Shown piece after piece: positions 1-8,339 of a stretch of 64,000 nt of DNA (position 1 is the stretch's first letter; every line of letters starts with the position of its first letter). The stretch spans positions 1-64,000 of the forward strand of contig NZ_BIMH01000022.1 in NCBI RefSeq assembly GCF_004000985.1. The letters run 5' to 3'. This DNA is from Paenibacillus validus NBRC 15382. GTDB taxonomy: Bacteria > Bacillota > Bacilli > Paenibacillales > NBRC-103111. The position numbers and the translations under genes were made by a program. Below the pieces are notes generated by a model. That model was not told the DNA's origin. It saw only the letters and a list, made by a program, of their open reading frames with translations, and did not search any database.

Positions 1-21
1 TCAGCCAAGGAGGGATAGACT

Positions 22-753
22 ATGATTGACAGCAATACGAATTTATTAGTTGTAAGCGCTCACGCCGCCGACTTTGTATGGCGGGGAGGCGGCACCATTG
101 CGAAGTACGTCAAGCATGGCGCCCATGTATCCCTCGTCATTTTGAGTTATGGGATCCGGGGGGAATCCAACGATCTTTGGAACATCGAAGGGCAAACCTA
201 TGACAATGTGAAGAAAATACGCAGAAGCGAGATTGAGGAAGCCGCACAGGCTTTGGGAATAACCGATATGGAGTACTGGGACTATCAGGATTACCATATG
301 CAATTGGGCGAAGAGCGGATGGAGCGGCTCGTACGCAAGATTAGGGAAGTGAGGCCGCACGACATTCTGACGCACGGATTCAAAGACGCCTTCAATCCGG
401 ATCATGAAACGGTGGGTAAATTCGTTTTTGATGCGAGCGTATTGTCAACCTCTAACGGCGTTAGAATCGACGGAACGGCAACGGCTAAACAATCACGTAT
501 ATTCGGCTTCGAGCCGCATCAATCGGAAATTAGTGACTTTAAACCTGAACTTATCCTTGATATTACGGAAACCTATGAACAAAAATTAGCTGCGATGGAA
601 GCTTTTAAAGCGCAAAAACATTTGCATGATTACTATGATGCAAAAGCCAGGCTGAGAGGCAACCATGCACGCCGGGTATCGGGAAACAACCAGTATAAAT
701 ATGCGGAGGCTTTCAGCCGGTTCTTTCCTTATGTGGGAGGAGAATTTGTGTGA
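22..753 (+). CDS. galB: PIG-L/LmbE-family zinc hydratase, GalB-like (4-oxalomesaconate hydratase)
   Basis: The 243-residue protein has the PIG-L (LmbE) fold signature, but the usual HPDDE motif reads SAHAADFVWRGGG (about residues 12-24). This HAAD variant is typical of GalB, the Zn-dependent 4-oxalomesaconate (4-carboxy-2-hydroxymuconate) hydratase of gallate and protocatechuate 4,5-cleavage. A later NPDHE motif (about residues 130-134) would supply another metal ligand. An AAGGAGG ribosome site precedes the ATG. The stop overlaps the start of the next gene, an RraA/HMG-type aldolase, which catalyses the following step of the same pathway and strongly supports the call. Expected product: 4-carboxy-4-hydroxy-2-oxoadipate, in the cytosol. 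Earlier pathway genes probably lie left of the window. A generic PIG-L deacetylase is the alternative. Confidence 0.78.
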   Translation: MIDSNTNLLVVSAHAADFVWRGGGTIAKYVKHGAHVSLVILSYGIRGESNDLWNIEGQTYDNVKKIRRSEIEEAAQALGITDMEYWDYQDYHMQLGEERMERLVRKIREVRPHDILTHGFKDAFNPDHETVGKFVFDASVLSTSNGVRIDGTATAKQSRIFGFEPHQSEISDFKPELILDITETYEQKLAAMEAFKAQKHLHDYYDAKARLRGNHARRVSGNNQYKYAEAFSRFFPYVGGEFV

Positions 754-1451
754 TGAATAAGTACGTCGTCAAAAATATCAAGCGGCCGGATGAGCAACTT
801 ATAGCAGAATATTCGAAGCTGGATGTTTCTACCGTTCACGAAGCTCAGGGGAAGATAGGCCTTTTGAGCCGGGAGATCAAGTCGATATCAAGCGGGGCCG
901 CAATTTGCGGCCCGGCGGTAACGGCTGTTTGCTATGCTGGGGACAACTTGATGATCCACGCCGCCATTGAAGTGTGCAGGCCCGGCGATATTCTTGTCAT
1001 CAGCACCATTGGTGAAAATGCCATCGGAATGATCGGTGAGCTGATCGTCATGGCGTTAATGAAACGCGGCGTAAAAGGCGTCATCACAGAATCCGGAATT
1101 CGCGATGCGGCTCAAATCAGGGAGCTCGGGTTTCCGATCTGGACGAAAGCGATTCACTCACAGGGCGCGGTGAAAACCCGGGGCGGATGGGTAAATGCTC
1201 CGGCGGTATGTGGCGGCGCCGCGGTGAATCCGGGGGATCTTATGATGGCGGATGATGACGGTATCGTGGTTGTGAAGCGTGATGACATACGATCTACGCT
1301 GGAAGCGTCTAAACAGAGAATGCGGAAAGAGGAAGGCACGAAAGAAAAAATTGCAAGAGGAGAGCTTAGCCTCGATTTTTATCAGCTGCGGGAAGTTTTG
1401 CAGCGGGAGAATGTTCATTATTATGAGGACGAAGATCAAGTGAAGGCATAA
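753..1451 (+). CDS. galC: 4-carboxy-4-hydroxy-2-oxoadipate aldolase (RraA-like family)
   Basis: This 232-residue protein belongs to the RraA/HMG aldolase family. The visible core includes GELIVMALMKRGVKGVI followed by the ESGIRD segment, where the family's substrate and metal ligands (R and D) lie. Family members of this length with a C-terminal helical tail are LigK/GalC. They cleave 4-carboxy-4-hydroxy-2-oxoadipate to pyruvate and oxaloacetate and also decarboxylate oxaloacetate. The ATG at 753 overlaps the upstream stop (TGATG), so translation is probably coupled; a GTG at 750 is an alternative start with GGAGGAG upstream. Together with the preceding hydratase it forms the last two steps of gallate/protocatechuate 4,5-cleavage. 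A dimethylmenaquinone methyltransferase-like annotation is common for this family but misleading. Confidence 0.8.
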   Translation: MNKYVVKNIKRPDEQLIAEYSKLDVSTVHEAQGKIGLLSREIKSISSGAAICGPAVTAVCYAGDNLMIHAAIEVCRPGDILVISTIGENAIGMIGELIVMALMKRGVKGVITESGIRDAAQIRELGFPIWTKAIHSQGAVKTRGGWVNAPAVCGGAAVNPGDLMMADDDGIVVVKRDDIRSTLEASKQRMRKEEGTKEKIARGELSLDFYQLREVLQRENVHYYEDEDQVKA

Positions 1452-1528
1452 GCGCATACAGCACCGGAATTGTAACGGGAATCGGTCTTCATTCGAATGT
1501 GAATAAGATGATAAGGGTGAATAAAACA

Positions 1529-1667
1529 ATGTCGACTTATGTGTTGATTCATGGTGCTTGGCATGGAATCGCCATGTAAAAAAGTTTTCACAATAGACAC
1601 CGATCATTCTCCATTTTATTCGGCACCTGAGGAGCTGGCCTCCATTCTGCTGTCCGTCCAAGAATAG
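1529..1667 (+). pseudogene. Remnant of an alpha/beta hydrolase (both ends kept, middle deleted)
   Basis: The ATG at 1529 opens MSTYVLIHGAWHG, the classic N-terminus of small alpha/beta hydrolases with the HGxW oxyanion loop, and stops at 1579. Directly after, in another frame (1581-1667), the DNA encodes VFTIDTDHSPFYSAPEEL followed by a short tail. This matches the C-terminal catalytic-His region (D-H-S/P-F) of the same family. The roughly 200 residues between are missing, so this is an internal deletion. It sits just behind the aldolase, so an esterase or lactonase may once have belonged to the cluster. Confidence 0.7.
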
Positions 1668-1787
1668 TTAGCCGCAGAGAAGGAAGTGGTTGTGGAAATA
1701 GTTCGAAATATAAAGGATTTTCGACTGTTTCCACAAATCATTGAAAGGTATTTATTCTTTTTTTATGCATGAAAGGAACTACATTTG

Positions 1788-1852
1788 TTGACTTTTTTCA
1801 ACAAAACCAGTATATTTTTTGTAAATCAAAATTGTAGTACGATTTTGATTTA
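1788..1852 (+). promoter_or_regulatory. SigA promoter plus 31-bp GntR/FCD operator
   Basis: TTGACT (1788-1793) and TATATT (1811-1816) are 17 bp apart, a near-consensus sigma-A promoter. Immediately downstream lies an almost perfect palindrome at 1822-1852 with only one mismatched pair (1833/1841). Its arms are AAATCAAAAT and ATTTTGATTT, and its centre TTGTAGTACGA (1832-1842) fits the FadR-subfamily GntR consensus TNGTNNNACNA. It overlaps the expected transcription start of the GntR gene, so autorepression is the simplest reading. Confidence 0.75.
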
Positions 1853-1877
1853 ATACTTTTGTATCGTGGGGTTAATT

Positions 1878-2519
1878 ATGAGCGCACAAATGGAAACCGC
1901 ATATGTATATATAAAAGAAAGAATTTTAAACAATACCTATAAACCTTCTCAAAAGCTGACTGAAATTCAACTTGCTGATGAAATAGGCGTGAGCAGAAAT
2001 ACAATAAAAAAAGCGTTGTTAAAACTCGAACAGGAAAATTTGGTGGAGATGGAGGAAAATAAAGGGGCAACCATTAAATCCTTCACATTGGAGGAAATTT
2101 TAAATTATCTGGAAATTAGAGAAGCTTTGGAAGTTCTCACTATAAAATCGGCCATCCATCAGATGAGCGATGCGGATATCAAGGAACTGGGTCAAATTTT
2201 GAAGGATATGGAAATACAAGTTCAAAACGGCAACTTTACTCAATACTCGGCCCTGAATAAACAGTTTCACAATATTATTTATAAGTCCTCAAAAAACATA
2301 CAGTCAGTAGAACTGATTAATCTGATCAAAACTCAATTGTCAAGAGTGGATATTCGTTCCGTTTTGGTCCCAGGAAGAAATCAACAGTCGCTCGAAGAGC
2401 ATACAAGAATATTTCAAGCACTAAAAAATCGCGATGAGAAAGAAGCGGAAGAAGCGATGAGGGCACATATCTCGAATGTACGTCGTACCATACGGGACAA
2501 TCATTTGATTTTATTGTGA
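1878..2519 (+). CDS. GntR-family regulator with FCD ligand domain
   Basis: The 213-residue protein has an N-terminal GntR winged helix (ELTEIQLADEIGVSRNTIKK region, about residues 25-65) and a C-terminal all-helical FCD domain. FCD histidines are visible in the KQFHN, EEHTR and RAHIS contexts and usually bind a metal that holds an organic-acid effector. The ATG at 1878 was chosen because GTGGGG lies 7 bases upstream; an in-frame GTG at 1866 has no ribosome site. It probably controls the aromatic-acid genes around it through the palindrome directly upstream. The effector is unknown; a pathway dicarboxylate or tricarboxylate is likely by analogy with the family. Confidence 0.88.
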   Translation: MSAQMETAYVYIKERILNNTYKPSQKLTEIQLADEIGVSRNTIKKALLKLEQENLVEMEENKGATIKSFTLEEILNYLEIREALEVLTIKSAIHQMSDADIKELGQILKDMEIQVQNGNFTQYSALNKQFHNIIYKSSKNIQSVELINLIKTQLSRVDIRSVLVPGRNQQSLEEHTRIFQALKNRDEKEAEEAMRAHISNVRRTIRDNHLILL

Positions 2520-2593
2520 AAGGCCCTCCCTATTTTCGGTATTAATCCATTCCGCGGGAATGTGAATAAGGAACTTCTTTCAGAAAACAAATA

Positions 2594-2665
2594 AGACGTG
2601 AAAATGAAATTTGGTCTGGGTAGGCGAAACTTTCAGTCACGTCTGTTTTTGTTTGTTTTTTTACG
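2594..2665 (+). terminator. Rho-independent terminator after the GntR gene
   Basis: AGACGTGA (2594-2601) pairs with TCACGTCT (2637-2644). The stem extends inward through TGAAA/TTTCA past a small bulge and is followed by a long T-rich tract (2645-2661). It ends the GntR transcript before the dehydrogenase gene. Confidence 0.75.
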
Positions 2666-2794
2666 CTCTGACGGTAAGCCGTTGGTTACGGGTGAAAATG
2701 GAAGCGCAATTTAGTAGATTTTGAACGGGAAAAAAACATGGGCAATCAACTGATAACGACCGTCTATATACTAAACAACGAGGTGTAATGAATC

Positions 2795-3694
2795 ATGGGT
2801 GTGCCGAGAATTGGCTTTATCGGTTTCGGAGAAGCGGCGTTTCATATCAGCAGCGGACTATGGTCGGAAGGAATTGAACAAATAGTTGCCTTTGATGCGA
2901 TGTTGGAGGATTTAGCCTACGGTCCGCTCATCAAAGAACGCGCACAAGCTGCGCATGTATCGTTAGTTTCATCGCTGCAGCAGCTTATAGAAAGCAGTGA
3001 TGTCATCCTTTGTGCAACGAGTGCGAAATATGCGGTAAAAATTGCTGAAGATGCCGTTAAATTTGTGAAGGATAACCAACTGTATGCGGATTTGAATTCG
3101 GCATCACCGACGGTTAAAAAGGAGATAGCCACGATAATAGGTGCTTCGGGCGCACTATTTGTGGATGCGGCAGTAATGGAAGCGGTGCCGCCCTATCGGC
3201 ACAAAGTTCCGATTTCCGTGAGCGGCAACGGAGCTTCGCGGTTTGCGGATCTGATGGGCGCATACGGAATGAACATAACTGTCATTAATGACAAGGCGGG
3301 AAGTTCTTCCGCAATGAAGATGGTCCGTAGTGTGTTTATGAAGGGGTTTACGGCATTGTTGCTCGAAACACTTTCGGCGGCCCATAAATCCGGTGTTGAG
3401 CGGGAAATTATCCAATCCATCGGGGGGACTTTGAGTGATCGCTCCATAGTGGAGTTGGCTAACCTGCTCATAACTCGTACTGCCGTTCATGCGGAACGGA
3501 GAGTAGCGGAAATGGAGGAGGTCACGAACACTTTAAGGGAGCTGAATCTTGATTTTGCTATTTCCGCAGCGACCAAAATCAAGCTCCAGCATCTGGTGGA
3601 TCTGGACTTAAAGCTGTACTTTAATGGGAATGCGCCTGAGCGGTATGAGCAGGTTCTTGAAGCGATAAATGAAATCTCACAAGTATCGAATTAA
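2795..3694 (+). CDS. NAD(P)-binding 6PGDH-like dehydrogenase with DUF1932 C-terminal domain
   Basis: The 299-residue protein starts with a Rossmann motif (IGFIGFGEAA, GxGxxA type, residues 6-15), typical of the beta-hydroxyacid/6-phosphogluconate dehydrogenase superfamily. The central SAMKMVRSVFMKG segment carries the conserved helix with the catalytic-Lys position. The C-terminal half matches the DUF1932 type seen in 6PGDH-like enzymes of aromatic and C4-acid catabolism. Substrate unknown; its position beside GalB/GalC homologues suggests an oxo/hydroxy-acid of the same pathway. It has its own leader after a terminator, with an AACGAGGTG ribosome site and an ATG about 10 bases on. Confidence 0.75.
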   Translation: MGVPRIGFIGFGEAAFHISSGLWSEGIEQIVAFDAMLEDLAYGPLIKERAQAAHVSLVSSLQQLIESSDVILCATSAKYAVKIAEDAVKFVKDNQLYADLNSASPTVKKEIATIIGASGALFVDAAVMEAVPPYRHKVPISVSGNGASRFADLMGAYGMNITVINDKAGSSSAMKMVRSVFMKGFTALLLETLSAAHKSGVEREIIQSIGGTLSDRSIVELANLLITRTAVHAERRVAEMEEVTNTLRELNLDFAISAATKIKLQHLVDLDLKLYFNGNAPERYEQVLEAINEISQVSN

Positions 3695-3783
3695 TGGCGA
3701 CGTCTGTATACGCTTAAAGAATTTACGAGAATCATGTGAGAGTTAGGGGGACGATTATATCGTATTTCTGATTCATCCATCAT

Positions 3784-3905
3784 CTTCATGAAGGTTTCAT
3801 TTTATTTTCATGGTTCCTTCATGAACATAATGGCTGACAGTGATATTATCTCTATAGCACTAAATACAACTAAAGATTTGATGTACATTTAGGAGGAAAA
3901 GGATT
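3784..3905 (+). promoter_or_regulatory. ahpC upstream region, possible PerR-like site
   Basis: ATGAAGG (3788-3794) and CCTTCAT (3816-3822) form a 7-bp inverted repeat that may end the preceding transcript. The segment 3843-3857 (ATATTATCTCTATAG) only loosely resembles a PerR box (about 9 of 14 positions). A good AGGAGG ribosome site precedes ahpC. No convincing -35/-10 pair was found. Confidence 0.3.
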
Positions 3906-4469
3906 ATGTCTCTAATTGGAACCGAAGTAAAACCGTTTAAAGCATCAGCGTATCAAAATGGTAAGTTTATCGAAGTTACAGAAGCCGATCTAAAAGGGAA
4001 GTGGAGTGTAGTTTGCTTTTATCCTGCAGACTTTACATTCGTTTGCCCAACCGAGCTGGAGGATCTTCAAAACCAATACGAGACCCTAAAGGGACTCGGG
4101 GTTGAAGTGTATTCCGTTTCAACCGATACCCATTTTACACATAAGGCATGGCACGACAGCTCAGAAACGATTGGTAAAATTACCTACGTTATGATCGGAG
4201 ATCCTTCACATACGATTTCCCGCAACTTCGATGTGCTGATCGAGTCAGAGGGTCTGGCTGATCGCGGGACTTTTATCATCGATCCGGACGGTATCATCCA
4301 AACCGTTGAAATCAACGCTGGCGGCATCGGTCGCGATGCAAGCATTCTTGTTAGCAAGGTCAAGGCAGCACAGTATGTTCGAAACAACCCGGGCGAAGTT
4401 TGCCCAGCTAAATGGCAGGAAGGTGCTGAAACACTTAAGCCAAGCCTTGAACTCGTAGGAAAGATTTAA
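3906..4469 (+). CDS. ahpC: Alkyl hydroperoxide reductase subunit C (2-Cys peroxiredoxin)
   Basis: The 187-residue protein is a full-length AhpC/Prx1-type peroxiredoxin. The peroxidatic Cys47 lies in TFVCPTE and the resolving Cys166 in EVCPAKW near the C-terminus. It reduces H2O2, organic peroxides and peroxynitrite in the cytosol and is re-reduced by AhpF, encoded 12 bases downstream. The TFVCPTE motif and the C-terminal tail are intact, so the enzyme should be active. Expression in Firmicutes is usually peroxide-controlled by PerR; only a weak candidate site is visible here. Confidence 0.97.
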   Translation: MSLIGTEVKPFKASAYQNGKFIEVTEADLKGKWSVVCFYPADFTFVCPTELEDLQNQYETLKGLGVEVYSVSTDTHFTHKAWHDSSETIGKITYVMIGDPSHTISRNFDVLIESEGLADRGTFIIDPDGIIQTVEINAGGIGRDASILVSKVKAAQYVRNNPGEVCPAKWQEGAETLKPSLELVGKI

Positions 4470-4481
4470 GGGGCTCGAAAT

Positions 4482-6011
4482 ATGATACTAGACGCGGATA
4501 TCAAGGCACAATTAAACCAATACCTTCAGCTCATGGAAGGCGACGTGCTAATCAAAGTTAGCGCAGAGTCCGATGCGGTATCTACTAACATGCTGGCCTT
4601 AGTGGATGAAATATCCAACATGTCGTCCAGAATTACGGTAGAAAAAACAAAATTACCGAGAACGCCGAGCTTTAGTGTGAATCGTGTGGGCGAAGATACT
4701 GGGGTAACTTTTGCCGGTATTCCTCTGGGACACGAATTTACTTCATTGGTGTTAGCTCTGCTGCAGGTTAGTGGACGAGCTCCGAAGGTTGAACAGAACG
4801 TAATTGACCAGATTAAAAACATCAGCGGTGAATATCATTTTGAATCTTATATCAGCCTGAGCTGCCACAACTGTCCCGATGTTGTTCAGGCACTGAACTT
4901 GATGAGCATCCTCAATCCAGGCATTACGCATAGCATGATTGACGGGGCGGCGTTTAAAGCGGAGGCAGAAAGCAAGAACATCATGGCCGTGCCATCTGTT
5001 TACCTCAATGGTGAATTCTTCGGTAGTGGTCGTATGACGCTTGAGGAAATTCTTGCCAAGATGGGGAATGCTCCGGATGCTTCAGATTTTGATAACAAGG
5101 ATCCATACGATGTGCTTGTTGTCGGGGGCGGCCCAGCTGGTGCAAGTGCAGCGATCTATGCGGCACGTAAAGGCATTCGCACAGGCATTGTTGCGGAACG
5201 CTTCGGCGGTCAGGTCATGGACACCGTAGGTATAGAGAACTTTATTAGCGTTAAATATACCGAAGGTCCTAAGCTCGCAGCGAGTCTTGAAGAGCATGTG
5301 AAAGAGTATGGCATTGATGTAATGAAATTACAGCGCGCCAAGCGTTTGGAAAAAAGGGACTTCATCGAAGTTGAACTCGAAAACGGTGCTGTTCTAAAGA
5401 GCAAGACCGTCATCCTTTCAACAGGTGCCCGTTGGCGCAATGTTGGCGTACCCGGCGAAGCGGAGTTCAAGAACAAAGGTGTAGCCTATTGCCCTCATTG
5501 TGATGGTCCTTTGTTTACAGGAAAACGCGTAGCGGTTATTGGCGGCGGTAACTCCGGTATTGAGGCGGCCATTGATCTTGCAGGCATTGTGGGCCATGTC
5601 ACCGTTCTTGAGTTTATGCCGGAGCTGAAAGCTGATGCTGTATTACAAGATCGTCTTTACAGTCTGCCTAACGTAACGGTTCTAAAGAACGTTCAAACCA
5701 AAGAAATTACCGGTACTGACAAGGTAAACGGTATCTCCTACATTGAGCGCGATACAGGAGCGGTTCAGCATATTGAATTGGAGGGCGTGTTTGTTCAGAT
5801 CGGTCTTGTACCCAATACCGATTGGTTAGGCGATACGGTCGAACGCAATCGCATCGGGGAGATCGTTGTAAATAGCCATGGCGCTACGAACGTACCTGGA
5901 GTGTTTGCAGCAGGTGACTGCACAAACAGTCCGTATAAGCAGATTATTATTTCTATGGGATCGGGTGCTAATGCAGCCTTAGGCGCATTCGATTATCTAA
6001 TCCGTAATTAA
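4482..6011 (+). CDS. ahpF: Alkyl hydroperoxide reductase subunit F (NADH:peroxiredoxin reductase)
   Basis: This 509-residue flavoprotein has the complete AhpF order. An N-terminal tandem thioredoxin-like domain carries SCHNCPD (about residues 127-133). Next come the FAD-binding [10 protein letters not shown] (about 214-223), the redox-active CPHCDG (about 337-342), the NAD(P)-binding [10 protein letters not shown] (about 356-365) and a C-terminal FAD motif ending [10 protein letters not shown]. It passes electrons from NADH through its two CxxC centres to AhpC. AAGGGG lies upstream of the ATG. Co-transcription with ahpC is almost certain given the 12-base gap. Confidence 0.97.
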   Translation: MILDADIKAQLNQYLQLMEGDVLIKVSAESDAVSTNMLALVDEISNMSSRITVEKTKLPRTPSFSVNRVGEDTGVTFAGIPLGHEFTSLVLALLQVSGRAPKVEQNVIDQIKNISGEYHFESYISLSCHNCPDVVQALNLMSILNPGITHSMIDGAAFKAEAESKNIMAVPSVYLNGEFFGSGRMTLEEILAKMGNAPDASDFDNKDPYDVLVVGGGPAGASAAIYAARKGIRTGIVAERFGGQVMDTVGIENFISVKYTEGPKLAASLEEHVKEYGIDVMKLQRAKRLEKRDFIEVELENGAVLKSKTVILSTGARWRNVGVPGEAEFKNKGVAYCPHCDGPLFTGKRVAVIGGGNSGIEAAIDLAGIVGHVTVLEFMPELKADAVLQDRLYSLPNVTVLKNVQTKEITGTDKVNGISYIERDTGAVQHIELEGVFVQIGLVPNTDWLGDTVERNRIGEIVVNSHGATNVPGVFAAGDCTNSPYKQIIISMGSGANAALGAFDYLIRN

Positions 6012-6043
6012 CCAGATTATTATATTACGTTAATATTATCCCC

Positions 6044-6161
6044 TTTAAGTAGACAGTAAAAGGAATGACATTTACTGTTGATCTTGGAGGGGATATTTAT
6101 TATGGCTAGAATACGACAAAGTTATGCAAGCACAGCCCTCGTTATTTTTGCACCGGCTTGA
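6044..6161 (+). mobile_element. Possible left-end remnant of an IS3-family element with truncated orfA
   Basis: A short ORF (6102-6161) begins MARIRQSY, the kind of N-terminus seen in IS3-family OrfA transposases, then turns into unrelated residues and stops after 19 codons. It is preceded by GGAGGGG and by an 8-bp hairpin, ACAGTAAA (6053-6060) with TTTACTGT (6071-6078), in a stretch that reads like an IS terminal region (CCCCTTTAAGTAGACAG). No right end is seen. Identification is from memory of such ends and is tentative. Confidence 0.35.
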
Positions 6162-6210
6162 GTTTATAATTTGTTAATAGTTTATTTAGATAGATTCAAT
6201 AAGCCCTGAT

Positions 6211-6237
6211 TATAATGAAAGGGAAGGAAACGTTTCC
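6211..6237 (+). promoter_or_regulatory. -10 element followed by CG-centred 12-bp palindrome
   Basis: TATAAT at 6211-6216 has only a weak -35. A perfect palindrome, GGAAACGTTTCC (6226-6237), lies where the transcript would start. CG-centred palindromes of this type are bound by LacI/CcpA-type proteins; against the cre consensus TGWAARCGYTWNCW it matches about 11 of 14 positions. Probable operator of the downstream secreted-protein gene. Confidence 0.5.
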
Positions 6238-6263
6238 CCAATATGAAATAAAGGAGATCCGAA

Positions 6264-7538
6264 ATGAAACTCAGTAAAAAATCGATTAGCGTCCTCTCAT
6301 TTACGATCGGAGCGTGTGTCTTTGTATCCACAGCCTTTGCCGATATGGCGCTTGGCTCAGGCTATGACCGGTTAAAGAATTCCGTAAAAAATACCTCCGC
6401 GCAGATGGAGAAGGGATTGAACAACTACACGGTCGAGGCGCTGTTCACGCTGAAGGATAACGATCAAACCTTCCTTCAGGCCTCCACCTTCAATAAAATC
6501 GATAATGAAAAGCAGGCATCTGAAAATTCTACTAAGACTCAATATTCAAATGGCGAAACGACAACCAATTACTCGTATTCCGATCAAAAGCTTTCGATTT
6601 GGAAAAGCGGAACGGACGACAAATATTATGTGACGGAATACCCCGACGATATAGACAGGGGGAGCGGGAACAGATTTGATAACCCTTTTAACGAGAAGGG
6701 GGCGCCAGAGGTCGAGAAGATCGTTGACGCATTGGTTGGCAATCTGAAAGACTATGTGCAGGTTGAAGAAAGGCCTGAGGGCGGACGAGTTTACTCGGGA
6801 AGCTTGTCTGAGGCGCAAGTGCCTGCCGTAGTAAATGCTGTCTCTTCCTTCGGTATAAAGCAGATGATTAGCGACCAAAGCCGCATGGATAGAAATTCGA
6901 AGCTGCCGGAAATTGATAGTGATATTTTTGTTAAAAAGGTATCGGGCACAGCCGTTGAAAACAAAGCGGGATTATTGGAAAATTTGACGGGTGATGTGAT
7001 TCTCTCCGGGAAAGATAAAAGCGGAGTACAGCATGATTTATCGCTGAATGTGGTTCTCAAGCTTTCCGACATTGGAAATACGAAGATTACAAAGCCTGAC
7101 CTGACAGGCGCAAACGTCGAGAAGGTAAGCCAGTCCGGCGGCTTTAGCAGTAAGTATGCGGGGAAATATAAAAATAACATCATTATCGAGAAAGACGGGA
7201 AATTCGTGAAAATCGGTGAGAGAATCCTTGAAATCACGAGCGTGGAAAATAATAAAGTGACCGGCAAGTATTACGAAACCGTGAAGCCCGGATTCGAAGC
7301 CGAATATCCTGACAAGTATAACTTTACTTTTGAATATAATCCGAGCAATTCAAAGCCTATGTCTTTCTTTACTTATACAAATGCTAAAGGCGAGCAAGAA
7401 AACGGGCAGCTTCATCCGAGCGGCTCCGGAAAAATTTATCTCGACCTGAACATCGAGATCTTGGACAATAACTCGTATAGATCCAACACCAGTCACCAAC
7501 ATTTCGATGGGGAATTTAGCCGCGTATTTGAAGAGTAA
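6264..7538 (+). CDS. Secreted protein of unknown function near an ABC exporter
   Basis: The 424-residue protein starts with a signal peptide (KKSISVLSFTIGACVFVS, cleavage probably after STAFA near residue 26). There is no lipobox cysteine. The mature part is polar, with repeated DNDQTF/TKTQYSNG-like stretches and many short beta-strand-like segments. I recognise no catalytic motif. It ends in front of a strong hairpin, and the gene after it encodes an ABC-2 transporter ATPase, so a link to that exporter or its sensor pair is possible but unproven. An AAAGGAG ribosome site precedes the ATG. Confidence 0.7.
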   Translation: MKLSKKSISVLSFTIGACVFVSTAFADMALGSGYDRLKNSVKNTSAQMEKGLNNYTVEALFTLKDNDQTFLQASTFNKIDNEKQASENSTKTQYSNGETTTNYSYSDQKLSIWKSGTDDKYYVTEYPDDIDRGSGNRFDNPFNEKGAPEVEKIVDALVGNLKDYVQVEERPEGGRVYSGSLSEAQVPAVVNAVSSFGIKQMISDQSRMDRNSKLPEIDSDIFVKKVSGTAVENKAGLLENLTGDVILSGKDKSGVQHDLSLNVVLKLSDIGNTKITKPDLTGANVEKVSQSGGFSSKYAGKYKNNIIIEKDGKFVKIGERILEITSVENNKVTGKYYETVKPGFEAEYPDKYNFTFEYNPSNSKPMSFFTYTNAKGEQENGQLHPSGSGKIYLDLNIEILDNNSYRSNTSHQHFDGEFSRVFEE

Positions 7539-7544
7539 TCGAAA

Positions 7545-7582
7545 GGCTGTCCCTAAAGTGAACCTTCACTTTAGGGACAGCC
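7545..7582 (+). terminator. Strong hairpin between the secreted protein and the ABC genes
   Basis: GGCTGTCCCTAAAGTGAA (7545-7562) and TTCACTTTAGGGACAGCC (7565-7582) form a perfect 18-bp stem with a 2-base loop. No T-run follows on the plus strand, so it may be a weak terminator, an mRNA-stabilising structure or a small mobile palindrome. Confidence 0.6.
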
Positions 7583-7610
7583 ATGTCATATTTATTGGGG
7601 GATGTTATCA

Positions 7611-8339
7611 TTGACGAATAAAGCTATTGAAATCACCGGTTTAACCAAAGTATATAAAAACGGCCGGGGAATCAGCGATTTGAATTTGGAAGTCGATCAA
7701 GGCGATATATTCGGTTTTTTGGGGCCAAATGGCGCAGGAAAGACGACCGCTATGAAAATGATGACGGGACTCCTGAAACCGGACCGCGGCGATGTGAAGA
7801 TTTTTGGCGCCAGCATTTTAGAGGACTATGTTAATGCTATGAAGCATGTGGGCTGTATTATCGAGACAGCGGAGTCGTATCCTTATTTAACGGCAAACGA
7901 AAACCTGAAGCTGTTTGCCAGGTTTTATCCGCAGGTTGACCAGCAAAGAATTGACGAATGTCTTGAAATCACCGGCATGTTAAAATATAAACATGAAAAA
8001 TCAAGAAAGTTCTCGCTTGGTATGAAACAAAGGCTTGGGGTAGCGGCAGCGATCCTGTCGAAGCCAAAGCTGTTAATATTGGACGAGCCATTGAACGGAC
8101 TTGATGTCGAGGGTATGCTGGATATGCGGAAGATGATTAAACGGCTTGCCAAGGAAGAAGGCACGACGTTCTTTATTTCCAGTCACCTGATTCATGATGT
8201 GGAGCTTACCTGCACCAGAATCGGAGTGGTTTACGGCGGAAAGCTTGTCAATGTGGATTATACCCAAAATATCCTATCCAATTATTCTTCGCTTGAAAAT
8301 TATTTTGTTAGTGAGGTGGACCGGAATGGCAGGGTTTAA
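7611..8339 (+). CDS. ABC transporter ATP-binding protein (ABC-2 exporter type)
   Basis: This ATPase has Walker A GPNGAGKTT, a signature region KFSLGMKQRLGVA, Walker B LLILDEP followed by LNGLD, and the switch His in ISSHL. The family (BcrA/CcmA-like) pairs with small ABC-2 permeases for export of peptides, antibiotics or lipids. I chose the TTG at 7611 because GGGGG lies 9 bases upstream; the in-frame ATG at 7602 touches that ribosome site and is unlikely. Length is then 242 residues. The next gene, the permease, overlaps its end by 14 bases. Confidence 0.9.
   Translation: MTNKAIEITGLTKVYKNGRGISDLNLEVDQGDIFGFLGPNGAGKTTAMKMMTGLLKPDRGDVKIFGASILEDYVNAMKHVGCIIETAESYPYLTANENLKLFARFYPQVDQQRIDECLEITGMLKYKHEKSRKFSLGMKQRLGVAAAILSKPKLLILDEPLNGLDVEGMLDMRKMIKRLAKEEGTTFFISSHLIHDVELTCTRIGVVYGGKLVNVDYTQNILSNYSSLENYFVSEVDRNGRV

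Noticed and set aside
3843-3857. PerR box upstream of ahpC
   Set aside because: Only about 9 of 14 positions match; kept as a low-confidence remark rather than a claim.
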